DNA from: Pisaster brevispinus
Taxonomy: Eukaryota > Echinodermata > Asteroidea > Forcipulatida > Asteriidae
NCBI GenBank assembly: GCA_023634235.1
Contig: JAMKCF010000014.1
Coordinates: 4,291,501 to 4,355,500 of the forward strand
Direction of reading: 5' to 3'
DNA: 64,000 nucleotides
Below the pieces are notes generated by a model. It searched no databases. It saw nothing but the letters and a program-made list of their open reading frames with translations, and had not been told where the DNA came from. Below, piece after piece: positions 1 to 12,800 of this stretch. Position 1 is the first letter of the stretch. Each line of letters starts with the position of its first letter. The position numbers and the translations under genes are program-made.

Positions 1-3000
1 CAACATTCACTACAAGTGGTCCAGCTGGTAGTTCAGTATTAAATATTTGAAATACCGTGAAGTGAAAAATCTGACGGACAAGTGAAAAGACTAACTGGTC
101 CCACTAGCTAGTCTCTAAAAAAAGTTAATGGCAAACCCTGATGTGACATAGCAACACTTGAATTTAGTCTGGGGAATTCAAATTGAGCATCCACTTGTGA
201 CTGAACAAGTCATTGCACCTAGCCATCATTCCTCAGTAACTCACAAATGGCTCCTTGATAACACAAAACATCACCCCCAATACCCTGTCCTGATAGATTT
301 AATTTGCCTCAGTTAACCAGCCATCACACACAGCCTTCATGAATAAAAAAAGGATTGATCTTTTGTTTTAATCTCACATCCAAAATATCAAGCCCGATAA
401 TTTTTTCACAAGTTCGCCCGACAGACGCTTTCAAACGTTAAAACTCTGTTTCAGAATGTATAAAAAAATTCCCCTGTGACTACCCATCACTCTGTGGTCT
501 GAAAAAGTCAAATTGCTGAGCGTTGTTCTTTTAAAAAAAGAAAAAAGCTCCAGGGCAATGAATTTCCCACCCCCACCCCCCTCGCCAAGCTCGTTTTTTG
601 GTTTTTGGTCACTGCTGTCCGATAAACTCTTTCCAGTATACATTTTTTATTTTCTTATAGGATAGTAGACGCATTCAACTTCATCCATGTTCTTCAAACT
701 GTCGATCCTGCTTTATTCCTTTGATATTATTTAACCTATCTCATTCTTCTTCAGATATTTTCCTTTCACATTTTATATTTAGTGTAACATGAGTTACTTT
801 CTTATTTGTTACAGACGTAGCCTAGCTTTTGATTGACAGTTTTTATTTTGGCATGCAATATTTGTAACCTTAGAAACAGGTGTATTTGCATTTCAATTAT
901 ATATTTTTTGCATTTAAATTGTTTTTTCATCCCATTACTGTTTGGAAATTAAGAAACACAGTTCCTGGGGAACTCTGGGGAACTGAACACAGTTCCTTGG
1001 GAACTGTTCATACGCCATCAGCTTAAATGCGCAAACTGTGCCACAGACCCACATCTTATTCAAGTACCCTGTGTGCTTCAAGCACTACTGAATATAACAA
1101 TCAATAAAGGGGACAGACTAAGATTCCTTTCCGACCTCAGTCTGATTACACCAATTTTTTGAAAGCAAAACAAAATGGCTGCTCCTTGATAAACGTCCTT
1201 ACACAGTTGAACCTGTGGGCCCATGTTTCAGTATGCCACATTGGCCATTGGCAAGTGTGAATAAGATCTGGTTGTGTGATGGCACACTCTGAGATGACCT
1301 GCGACCCCTGGCCTTTTTGCCCCCTTACGGCACCTGTTTTGACCCACCCCTATTCCTCATTTCATACCATGTGTGAGTGATCAGCAGTTATTGAAACATA
1401 TTCCCAGACATAATGTACCTTTACGATACGGCAGACATTTTGGTCATGTACCCCGGTTGCAAACATTGATTATAGCACTGGTTCAAAAAAATGTAAGGCA
1501 CCAGACCGTTTCCCCTCCCCCACCTTCAGTTTTGTACAGTAGATTTGTAGCATTAAAAACAGGTTTTAGAATATAATGCATTATGATACAAATCCTGACT
1601 ACAAGGCATTGATCATGGCATTGAAATAAGCAACTTCAAAAGTACCAGACTATTTTCATTCCAGCCTCACTCTGGTTACATACATTTGTATGATAGAAAC
1701 AAAAAACTAGAATGGCTGCTGTACACTAAAGGTCCTTTGCATAATGTGATGTAATGAATGTTGACAGCATGAAGACGGTGTTTTGGGTTTTTCAGCATCC
1801 ATCAACGAAAAATGTTTATTTCATTTCTTTGTTTGCATGTACAATTGTTATGCATTGATTTTCGCCATTCATTTTTTTAACCTGTGATAATTCTTTCAAG
1901 GCATCCAAGTGTCATTTTGATATAATTTTCAAACATGCATTGACTGTTTCCATTAAGGGCCTTTTCTAAACCACGGTTCCTGCTAAGGCTCCTGTTTAAA
2001 CTCTGTCAGTAATTTTGGAAACATTTGCTAGCGGTACTTCTAGCAGGCAGGTGTAGCCGGAGCTGAAACTGAAGTCGTGGTTTGGAAAATGCCCTATGTA
2101 TTAAAAACTCTACACTCTAACAAGTTTCTCTTTTAAAACGACAACAAAATGTCTGCTTTTTATTTTCTTGCAATGCAAGTATCAAAAGTAATTTTTTTTA
2201 ATTTCGGCATGATATTGCTTTTTAAAAAGCCTTACAATTTTCTTATTTGTATTTTGTTGCAAATTTGTTAAAATTTGTTTTGATAATATTTGCAATTGCG
2301 GGTTTTTCACAGCTATACTTTGAAGCAATTGTTTGACAAAACAACATAGCAAAGGCAGTTATAAAAAAATGCATATCTTAAGTTTATACAAGTTGGGAAT
2401 TGTTACCCTCCTACTCTTGGTTAAAATTTCCAGTGAGTTGACTAATCATTTGAAACCATTCAAGCACATGGTTAGTATATGGTATAACTGTGACAGAACT
2501 GACTGTGTACATGTGTGTACTATGTAGATGCATTCACCACATGATATCATATTACAGGCTGGCATAATTCATCAATCATTCAAAACCACAGTTGATGTTA
2601 TTGAATGGTCAGACAGTAGGAGGGTTGACTGTGTACTATGCAGATGCATTCAACACATTATATCATATTGCCGGCTGGCGTAATTCATCAATCCTTCAAA
2701 ACCACAGTGGATGATATTGAACGGTCAAACAGTAGGAGGGTTAATGTTCTCAATTCCCATTGTACACATAGTTGTTTGTCAATTACAATGTGTCATGCCG
2801 TATATGTATGTCACTATTAATATATATATGTGTGTGTGTCACACGCTGCATTTTGATCATGTGTTTTCAAGTCTTACAATCAAATTACCCCAAAATGTCA
2901 GCTTTTCTCAGTCAATTACAGTGTAGTGCATAACCATTACAATCTACCCGCTTTTAAATTTTACCAATTGTGTTGAAATTTCTTGATTATGTACATATAA

Positions 3001-3560
3001 ATATCTTCAAGATTATTGACCTGAGTATTTCAAAACCCATAAAAATTGATCTGTTGTGACGCTTCATACAAAAACCAGGCACTTCCTGCCACTACCCATA
3101 ACTGAGTGGATATGCTCATCAAATAGATGAGACTAAGATCTTTCAAGTAACACCTAATTAGGGCCTGCAAGGTAAGTATTTCTACGACATCTCATCACAT
3201 TGGTATCAAGACTGATGTTTCAGTTGTCTTCACCTTTAATACCATTTCACGGTTTCCGAGAAGTGCCTGATTTTGTCATGGGGTGTCACAGATGTCTTTA
3301 ATTTTCAAAGCTAGATGATTGAACTGAGTCAAAACACATTAAATTTGATTTCTTCAAATGGTTATGAGTTGATTTGGAAGACTGGGATGAATACACTCTT
3401 CCGTAAACAATGCTGTGTCTATCACTGAAACACATGATTATTATGCAGCTGTAAGTTGTGCATGTAAAATCCAACCATAGCATCATTGTCATGTGAGCAT
3501 TACACCCGCTTTTTTCTCATCCTCACTCCCAACCCTTCAACCTCTACCCCCAACAAACAG
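1..3560 (+). other. Intron of the DOCK-D gene at the left edge
   Basis: No exon could be supported before 3561, so this is taken as intron. It holds a degenerate repeat at 1-170 related to the 42.2-kb and 58.9-kb repeats, a dispersed element at about 1640-1740 (it recurs in reverse orientation near 15.6-15.9 kb), and two units of a 116-bp repeat at 2430-2760. The rest shows nothing recognisable. Confidence 0.6.
2430..2760. repeat. 116-bp dispersed tandem repeat, copy A (about 2.5 units)
   Basis: The word GGCTGGCATAATTCATCAAT recurs with one change about 115 bp later, inside near-identical context that includes AAACCACAGT and CAGTAGGAGGGTT. The same unit appears in reverse orientation at 17100-17480 and, as single units, at about 15180-15350 and 27830-28060. 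Confidence 0.8.
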
Positions 3561-3884
3561 GTGCACCCCTGATATCCACTCCTCGCCCCCTGGACCATAA
3601 AGACCGTACCGGCTCCAGCGGTTCCCTTAGCAGTAGTGGTAGCGGTGTTCAGTTTTTAGCAATGAATGGTGGCTCGGCAGCAACAACGCCCTCATCTGCC
3701 CACACCTCTATGCTTTCAGACATGTCGGAGCGGAGCGAGTCCCAGTCGACGATCACGGGAAGTACGACGGCCGTGAAGGGCCACCAACGGAGCAAGTCGA
3801 CCATCATGTATGATAAGTTGCTGGACCATGAGATCAAGGATCTGTTGATCTGCTTAATGTACATCATCAAGAACGTAAATGAGG
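3561..3884 (+). CDS. DOCK9: DOCK-D exon: Ser-rich linker between DHR1 and DHR2
   Basis: This is the first coding exon visible in the window. It begins after a polypyrimidine tract and ACAG acceptor in phase 1 and ends GAG G|GTAGGT. The frame reads a low-complexity Ser/Gly/Thr stretch ([14 protein letters not shown]), then [20 protein letters not shown]. That resembles the RSKS...LDHMEIKSL block of vertebrate DOCK9-11, so a phosphorylatable linker before the armadillo-like region is likely. The internal ATG at 3662 is not a start, because the frame runs open upstream to the acceptor. Confidence 0.9.
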
Positions 3885-6800
3885 GTAGGTGTTCTTTTTC
3901 GTTCTGCTTTGATTCTTGATTTAACATCATCATCAATCGACTACAATTTGCATTTATGTCGGGCCTGATGACAGATACGCCACAAGTCCCATTCCATCAA
4001 CATTTTCTTGAGTTCATCGGTTGTCACTGAGAATGATGATGTTGTACAGCAGCTTGATCTAGTTATTATTGTTGTTTCATCTTCCTAGTAATGAAACCAA
4101 GGAGCCCTTACAAGAAAGTGCCTTGCACTGTGACCCGTAGGCCTGAAGATACCTGTGTAGAGAAGATGATGAAGAAATGTCAGTTTTAGATGTGGGAGGA
4201 AAACCCCAAATAGGGGACTAGCATTGTGACTCGTAGGTCTGAAGATGCCTGTGTAGAGAAGATGATGAAGAAATGTCAGTTTTAGATGTGGGAGGAAAAC
4301 CCCAAATAGGGGACTAGCGCTGAGACCCGTAGGTCTGAAGATACCTGTGTAGAGAAGATGATGAAGAAATGTCAGTTTTAGATGTGGTAGGAAAACCCCA
4401 AATAGGGAAAACTCATGCAATCCTTGGGTAGGAACTGAAAACCCAGGCATGTGCAAGATTCCAGTGTTGGATTCAAACCAGGGACCACTGAGGTGAAAGG
4501 CAGAGAGGAAATCACCGAACCAACCTGATTGGAATCCAAGATGTGTGCGCTATTGAAGAACTTCCAAGATGTGTGCACTATTGAAAAACAAAAAATCATT
4601 ACTTTGTTTTTCTTGTCTTAATTGTGCAGAGGTTCTTCTTGGATGGTGGAGCAAAGCCACTCAAGATGACCAGCTCAAGCTGTTTGATGTCTTAGAGTAA
4701 GTAAACCTGTTTACTTAATTGCTTTTGGCTAAGTAATAAAAAATATGTTGCAGCTTATACATGTATTTAGTAAGGCCCAATTTTTATAGAGCCACTTGAA
4801 CAGAACATATTGCTTAACAACTTTCTGCTAAGCAAAGAAGAGCAGTATACCAGTCAAAACATTCCATGAGTTCAAATCGTTGCCACTCGCCTCGTTCTCA
4901 ACATATAACACCTATCTTATAAGAACTTTACTGGCTCCCAATCAAATCGCACACTGTATCAAATTGCATATTATTGAGGTAACCAGGCTAAATTTTTCTG
5001 TTTGCAGAAAATCATCTATTTTGGTGGATAGAATGAAAGAATCTACATGTAGTTCTTTATTCTTGATGTCAAGAATGAAAGCGATCGTTAACTATCAGAC
5101 TATCGATAATTTCACTGGTACAGGCAGCATCTTGGCTACACAGAGGGTATTTCTTAAGTGGCATCCTGTACCCCATGCTCCTCAACATCCCTCGTTCTAA
5201 ACACAGAGATTGTTCTTTCTCACATGCTGGACCGTCTCTTTGGAATGGTCTTCCACTGAACCTCAGTCTAGTAGACACTCTCTCCAGCTTCAAAACTAAC
5301 TTGAAAACACTCTTGTTCAGTCTTTGCTTTTAGTACAGTCATTAGCAGAGTTCCTTTTTCTATGTGCCAGGTGTGTCTTTCTGACAGTCAAGGTGCACTA
5401 CAAATGTCCAGTTATTATTATTTTTGGTTTGAACAAAGAAAAATTGACTCGAGCAGGTCTTAAACCAACGACCTCCGGATTAACGTACCGGCGCTCTACC
5501 AACTGAGCTATCCAGCCCTATGTTGGCGGTCTCCCTTTTAGTCAATATTTTTGTTCAGGGGTGCCAGTCAGAAGCCATGGCTTCTGACTGGCACCTTCGA
5601 ACAAAGATTCTTTGTTCAAACCAAAAATACATAAAATTTACCCAGTCAGTTTCCTCTGTGGGTTATTATTATTTATAAACTAATTCTCACATTGTATTCT
5701 GACAGAATGTGCCTTCACCACTTCAAGTACAGAGGCAAGAAACATATCATCGAGGCCAGGTAAGTTAATATTTCCTTCAATATTTAAGATTCTAGTTTCA
5801 AAAACCATTGTCTTTCTCTTTAAACTTTGGCTCTTTGTATTAATTTGATCGTGGTTAGGTTAAACTAAAATTTACGGTTAATTTATTGGTTTCTGAATAC
5901 TTAAGTCTATGTGTCAATTGTAGTCTGGTGCACAAATACGTTTATGGTACTTTGCACTATGCACTCTGGGTACTAAACAATAATGGCTGTCATGATGAAT
6001 GCAAATCTTAAACGACACTTGTTTTTCATGTATTCATTTCCGTTCAAAAAACCAATATAGATTATAAATGCATAATAATTACATTTTATTTTGCAAACAC
6101 TAACTTGGAAGGGATAAATTCTAACTTATTGTACTTTTATTTTGCTTACCAGTAATGGCTTAATTTGATTTCCAATTTAAAATTATGATTGTACATTAAT
6201 TCAAAATAATCTCTTTAAGAATTATGAAATGTCCTTCACTTCCGTTTGTCAGCCTGTTTATCCACTGTCCAACTTCTCAACCTCCCCCCCGCCCCCCCAA
6301 AAAAAAAAATCCTTTTGGAAATTTGATTCAATGCAATTGGCAGTTTAACGAAATTCAACATTTCAAGTCTAACTTCTCAATGAAATGAAGATTTCTGTCT
6401 TTGAAAGTGAATATTTTTCCAACAAATGTGCCCATTTGTACTTTCTCAATACCAGGCCTGATACTTCATGGAGGCAACGGAGGCAACGGAGGCAATTGCA
6501 TCCGTGCCCCATAGTCACCGCCTCGGTGCCCATTGAAATGTTACAGTAGAAAGTAGCACGCTCCATTTTTTCGATGAAAAAATTTGAATTTTTCTCTAAA
6601 TGCATTTTGACAGATGATGCTGTTTCAAACGAACAACATTCAAAAAACTTTGGCCTATGCCACGGAAAATAATGCACAAAATATTATGTAACATGCAAAA
6701 TTGTTTGTACGTAGCTGATGAATGTGAGATAATGTCGGGATTCCGGCAATAAATAATTGTTACTTTTAAATTAACTACCGCTTATCATTGGCAAATTTTG

Positions 6801-9800
6801 ATGAAAGCTTACAACTTATATCTTGAATCTGTAAGAGTAGATATTTGAAATTAAAATCTAAATTTTCGGGTCAAATCGGCCAAAAGTCTGACCTAGCATC
6901 TTTAAGTTTTCCTGAGAGAGTACAAACGCCTCGCCCGTACAAGAGCAAAGTGTCAGGCCTGATGAAATCCTACTGTCTTACTCTTAGAGGTCTACGTGGC
7001 TGTGCAATGTGCATGAATCTCTGATGAAGAAAAACAAACTCCTCGAAATGTATCTTGTTTTCTTGACTTCTTCCATTACGATTCTTAACTCTTTCTACCT
7101 GTTTGCTTTTTATGGTTTCGTCCCTGTCCAAATAAATAATGGTAAGCCGATATTGCGATATGAATATGTGTGTGTATGTCAGATTGGCGTCCTGCTTGTG
7201 TATGAACTAACACCGTGCATGGCTTGCTTGCAAAGTTTGAATTGCTAACAAGTGAGGAAAATGTCTTGCGCTTGTTGGAAACAAAAATAAAACTGAAGAA
7301 TGTTTGTCTTGCTGAAGGTCTAGTTAGAGCCAGTTTGTGGAATGGAACTAACAACCGGCATGATTGAATGGAACGTGGGGGTTGCCTGACAAGATGTGGT
7401 TGGCAAAAGTTTCCCTGCGCCTACCATCCTAACAGTCTACATACTTGTATTGACCCCTGACACCAACGTCACATGTGGCTTCTGTCTGCCTTGCTCTCTA
7501 TTAAGGGAGACAAATGGCATGTCCTCACACTGTACAACGTCACAAGCCCAAACAGCGCCCTCACTCACGTCATTAGAGACCTATAATTGGCTGAGAGTTG
7601 TGCGCGGTGTGTACACGCATGCATGTTTCCATTGTTTGACCTCATCGATGGCAGCCAATCCAAAGGGTCTATTACACTGAACAATGTAGACTGTACACGT
7701 ACATGTATAGACAAATCTGCAAAAGTGTACTATTCTAAGAGCATGGTCAAGTGCGCACATTTAGTCGACATGTGGTTGACCACTGACTAGCAACGTACAT
7801 GCACAGTGACGTATTCACTCAAACGACTTGTTCAGGTCCACCATCAGTCTAGTCAAGTCAAACACCATATGTTAGCAACCAAACTGTTGGACTCTGATTA
7901 TGGTGGTATGCCTGATCCCATGTAAAGCACAGTTTACAACTAGTGCAGTCCTCAGTCCAGCGCCATGTGGTGACTCAACACCCAAACTGTTGCACTCTGA
8001 TTATGGTGGTACGCCTGATCCCATGTAAAGCATAATCAGTTCATACAGTCCTCAGTCAAACAAAATCAAACAAAACATGCAGTTGGATTTTGAAGGGTTG
8101 GGTTGGTAAGAGGAATTACATGGCACTTGCCAACAGGATGGCAATATAGTTAATAATAACCAGTTCTTATATAGCGCATTTTACAATAACGTCTCAATGC
8201 GCTTTACATTAGTGCCCTGGTCATTGGGCCAATAACATTCCTGTAATCTTTCTCAGCTCCCTGGGGAGTATACAGCCCGGGCTGCCGTGGCGCTCCGAAG
8301 GCTTTTTCAAACACAATATCAACCTCTACCCATTTATACCCCTGGTATGTTTTTAGATATGCATGTTTGTAAAACAGTGGCTGATAAGGAATATGGAAGA
8401 CTGGCAACTAACACTTAGATGAGCTGTCTCTTTGTTTGTTTGTTTGTTTGTTTATTTGTTTGTGTGTTGCTCTATGACAGTGTTGTGCAATCTATACATG
8501 GCATAAAATAGTGTCGATTTCTGTATGTGCTGTGTTTAGGAAATACTGCGATATTAATTTGTTGACACCATGTTGGTTTAGATGCTACTTCAAGCATTTC
8601 TTTGCTAAAACAAAAATGTGTAGATTTATCCAGTTTCTGTTCCTGAGTAATGCCTTTGTACAGATATATGTTTGCTAAGCCTACTGTACTACTGGATGAG
8701 GTTTGTAAACCTGGGCGCAATTTTTTAGAACTGTAACGCCGCAGAAATGCAGTTCAGCAAAAGAACTCTGCTTCTCTGTCATGGTGGACTATAATTAGCG
8801 CGCTCCGTATCTTTTTATGCATTTTGGCTCCCAAAATGGCAGACCACGGACAGACAGTAGCACTCATGTAACAGTTTACAAGGTGCTGCGGCGCAATCTG
8901 CAGCAAACTATAATACCAGAAAACACCGCGGCAAACCCTTCTCCCAAGTGTACTGGGTTCCTTTATGTGTATTACACAAAACAGGAGACCAACGGCTTTA
9001 CGTCCCATCCGAAGGATGAAGCAATAATGGTAATGTTGTCTTGCTTAATGACACAAGTGTCAAGATGGGTGCTCAAGCCCACACTCTACTGATCAGAAAC
9101 GCCAGAGTCTGAGTCTTGTGCGCTTGACTGCTTGGCTATGACATTCCACATGTCAGTGATGGGGTCAATGCAAGTGTTGAATAGAGGTCTCTGCTGTCCT
9201 TATCATGTTCTTGACGCACCTCAATAGGAAAAGTAGAAGGTTCATCAAACTATTTCTGGGTAATTTTAATTGGTGCCATTTTGGGGAAAACTTCTCTCTC
9301 TTGACATTTCTTGAAATCTTTCTCTAGAAGCTTTGAGTCTCTTAACTTCTGCAGAGCTGCCGACTCTCCCTAGTTCTGCAGAATGTTCCCTGAAAATAAC
9401 CTTCTTCTCGTTGATATTTCTTGAAATCTTTCTCAAGAAGCTTTGACTCTTTAACTTTCTGCAGAGCTGCCAGCTCTCCCTAATTCTGCAGAGTGTTCCC
9501 TGAAACTAAACCCAATCTTTCCCATGTTCTGATGAACAAACTTGAAAATCTCCCAGATTATGAAGACTTTGTCAATATTACGTTGAATGTAATTCTAAAT
9601 ATCTCCCTGATTGCAAGATGTAAATGTTGGCAGCTCTGCTTCTGTTCTAGGCTTTGCCTCATCGCACTTTTACAAAACATTCCCATAGATATTAAGGTTT
9701 TTTGTAATTGAATTATCCCTCAATCACGACAAGAAGCTAAGCCTCTCCGGAAGACAATTTCCAAGCCCGGACCACATGAAGAGCTTCTGAGTTTATTTTG

Positions 9801-12800
9801 TAAAAACGTGATTGGAAGTTGTCCAAGACTTCCATATTCCATTCAGCTTTTTAACATCCAGTTATGATCTAACACAAGTTCAAAACCATTGAATGTGAAT
9901 TACTGATCGTGTGCATGTGCAATGGAGGAATGTGAACACTGACACCTTCATGAGTCAATCACATAGCGATATGTAGCTATCGATATATTTATATCGATAA
10001 GTAATTGCTATTATTTGGTGATGGTATCAAACAACTGTGTAGACATCATTATTTTGAGGTTTGTAGCGGTAGCAAGCTTAGTTGGTAATCATTCTTTTCT
10101 GATCCTGAACATGCAAAGTCACCAAGGAAAACAAACTCTTGTCGCAGAGTACCAGCAGCTAAAAATCTTGCTATGAAAATGACTCTTGATTGGTTCAGAG
10201 CAGGTGACACTTTTGAAAATTTCTGGAAAAAAGGGAACAAACGTTTTCACAAATTTCTCCAGAAATATTTCTGTGAGGTAGTCCTCTGAAACTTAAATGG
10301 CAAAAAATACTTGTTTTGCTACATGAAACTAGATTTGCATAGATTTAAAATGGAAAATTCTCAAAATTTCTAATTGCTATCAAGCAGTTAGTGACCATTT
10401 TTTTCCTTTTATCCTTCATTTCATGTTGTGCTAGGATGAATTTATAGGCATTCTACCAAAAGTGTCATCTCTTGACAGCTTTCATGATCATGAATATTTG
10501 TCATCTTAAACCCTCTGTAATGATTGTTCAAACCCTGCAGATTACGTGAAAAACCAACTAGTAATGCAGAAGAGAAGAGTAAGACCTTACCTGCAGCCAG
10601 AGCCAGGCATGTCCAGACCAGATCTCTCCATGGAGATCTACCCATAGGTAACAATCTCCTTCCAGTCCCTCTTAAACCCACCTCATTCCCTGTGCCGTTA
10701 TTATATAAATTTTGTCTTTCCCAGAATGCCTTGCTCGATCGTAACCCCTGGAAGTGTGACTTTGAAATATCCAAATATAATGATTTGGAGACTACACAGA
10801 GCACACTCTCAAAAGACGCATCAAGTCAAAGAGCAACTGGTCCCCTCTCATTCTTGTTTGATTTTGTGACATGTCTAACTGTATGCAGTTTAGGCTGACC
10901 ATGTAAAAACATGATTCATTGTGTATTGCGCCAAAATTGTGTGTTTTGACATGAGTGTGCTAAGTGCCGAAAGTTTTTAACGATCGTGTGCGCAGAGCAG
11001 TCACTTTTGGTCAGCCAATCAGCGCTGGTTTTTAGTGCTTCCCTTCCAGGGGCTAGTGATGAGAGGTATCGATAAGGCACACTGCCCATGGTAGCAAGGT
11101 TGCCCTTAAACCTGATATCTTAGAAGGACTTTATCCCACGATTATATTTGTTTCCAGGAAAATTATACGTACATTTATGTAATGTAGAGGTAGCATGTCT
11201 TCCTAGACCAAGCAGCAGTTGTTCTTTCTTCCAAGACCACAATGACATTCCAGTCGATCACCTGTGACATTCCAGTCTCTGCTACTTTTAAGACACGTCT
11301 GTTGAGGAAAGTTTTCATGCTCTCTTTCATAACCCTGTCAAATTTCCATTGCTGTGATGTCCAGTCAATCGGTTACATAAATGATTTGTTTTTTGAGCAG
11401 CATCATGATTTCTATGCTCTTCTGACCATGTTCCCTCGTTGTGCAGTCTTTGCCTTAGCAGAGTCTGGAAGTGCACCTAGAGTGTTGCAAGAAGCCAATT
11501 TAGCTGCAGAAGTGGGATTGACTGTCCTGGATATAATGGGGACCTACTGTACACACTTCAAGGTAGGTTAAACAAGTACACTGTTCAATAGACTTATTTA
11601 GTTGCAGAAGTGGGATGGACTCTCTTGGGTGTCCTAGGGATGTACTGTTCTCGCTTCAAGGAAGGTCAAATAAGTACACTGTTCAATCAAGTTATTTAGT
11701 TGCAGAAGTGGGATTGACTGTATTTAATGTGCAGGGGACTTTGTGTAAAGGTCAGACAAATACACTGCAATAGACCTATTTGGTGGGAGAAGTGGGATTG
11801 AAAGGTAAAGATGTCTTGGAGACTTGCTGTAAGCACTTCAAGGTAAAGTTTTAAAACAGAAATAAATTTGACAGAGGTGGAAAGCTATCACAGATTGTTT
11901 TGATGCAGATAATATCACTTTGAGGCAAGTAATAAAAAGACAACAAACAGAAGAAGATCTTTTGTATTTGGTAGTCGTTGTTGAGAGTCATCCAAAAGAA
12001 AATTGCAGACATTTTTTAAGAACCCAGTCTCACTGTTTGTTCTCCTCAGCCAAACCTTGACCTGGAGGACGGCGACAACCCCTTGATGCATAAAGTCATG
12101 GGTATCTTCTTATCCTTCATGCAAACCGGCCAATCAGAAGCAATGAGCAGACATCTCTTTGCATCGCTGCGCTCATTCGTACACAAGGTGAGAAAGTGCA
12201 CAGTTGTAACAACACACACAAGTTAAGTTCAGTGATTTTCAAATATTTGGTCAACTCACTGGAGAATGTTACCAAGAGTCGAAGAGTTTGATAAGCGATG
12301 CTAGCTACCTCGGAAGAGGGAGAGGGTCTTTAAAACTAGTACTTTCTGTTTGACCTTAAATATGAAGAAAAGATTAAATCAAGCACCACCTTTACAAGTT
12401 GAAGCTTTTTTAATAGGGACAAATTTTCAGTTTTAAATGTGTAAAGTCTTGTACCTCTCTAAGAATCCAAGTTTTACATAAGTACTCTTAATCCTTTTTT
12501 CTCGGCTTAGAGCTGTAACTGTGTCTGTTCTTTTTTGTTGTGATATCACAGTTTCCAGTGGCTCTGTTCAAGGGAAGCGCTCAGCTCTGCGGAGATCTCT
12601 GTCTTTCAGTAAGTAGCATTTCAATTGTGTTCTACGCTAGTCTATTTCCCGCTGTAGAAATAGTAGCGGGAGAACACAAGTCACTATCCACACGTGAGAC
12701 CTATCCATGTTGTGAGACCATTTTATGGAGCGTCGAGGCTGAGTGGTCTAGTGCACTGTATTCAAGTTCTGTTGTTCACTGAGTGTGGGTTTTGAATCCC

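Larger units (their letters stand above)
5760..10540 (+). other. 4.8-kb DOCK-D intron
   Basis: No exon was supported here. Contents are a GGAGGCAAC triplication at about 6470-6500, a direct duplication at 7875-8060, a dispersed LINE/SINE 3' end at 8155-8400, a GTTT microsatellite at 8430-8462, a SINE at 8870-9150 and a duplicated MITE at 9290-9640. The remainder shows nothing recognisable. Confidence 0.6.

Noticed and set aside
3649..3936. 95-codon minus-strand ORF
   Set aside because: Shadow of the + strand DOCK-D exon 3561-3884.
4085..4456. 123-codon minus-strand ORF with 32-residue repeats
   Set aside because: It is the translation of a 96-bp tandem repeat derived from a SINE tail inside a DOCK intron.
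5450..5516. tRNA gene (minus strand), and similar hits at 19950, 37200, 33060 and 53750
   Set aside because: All have box A and B but continue into shared SINE bodies and lack a clean cloverleaf, so they are SINE heads, not tRNA genes.
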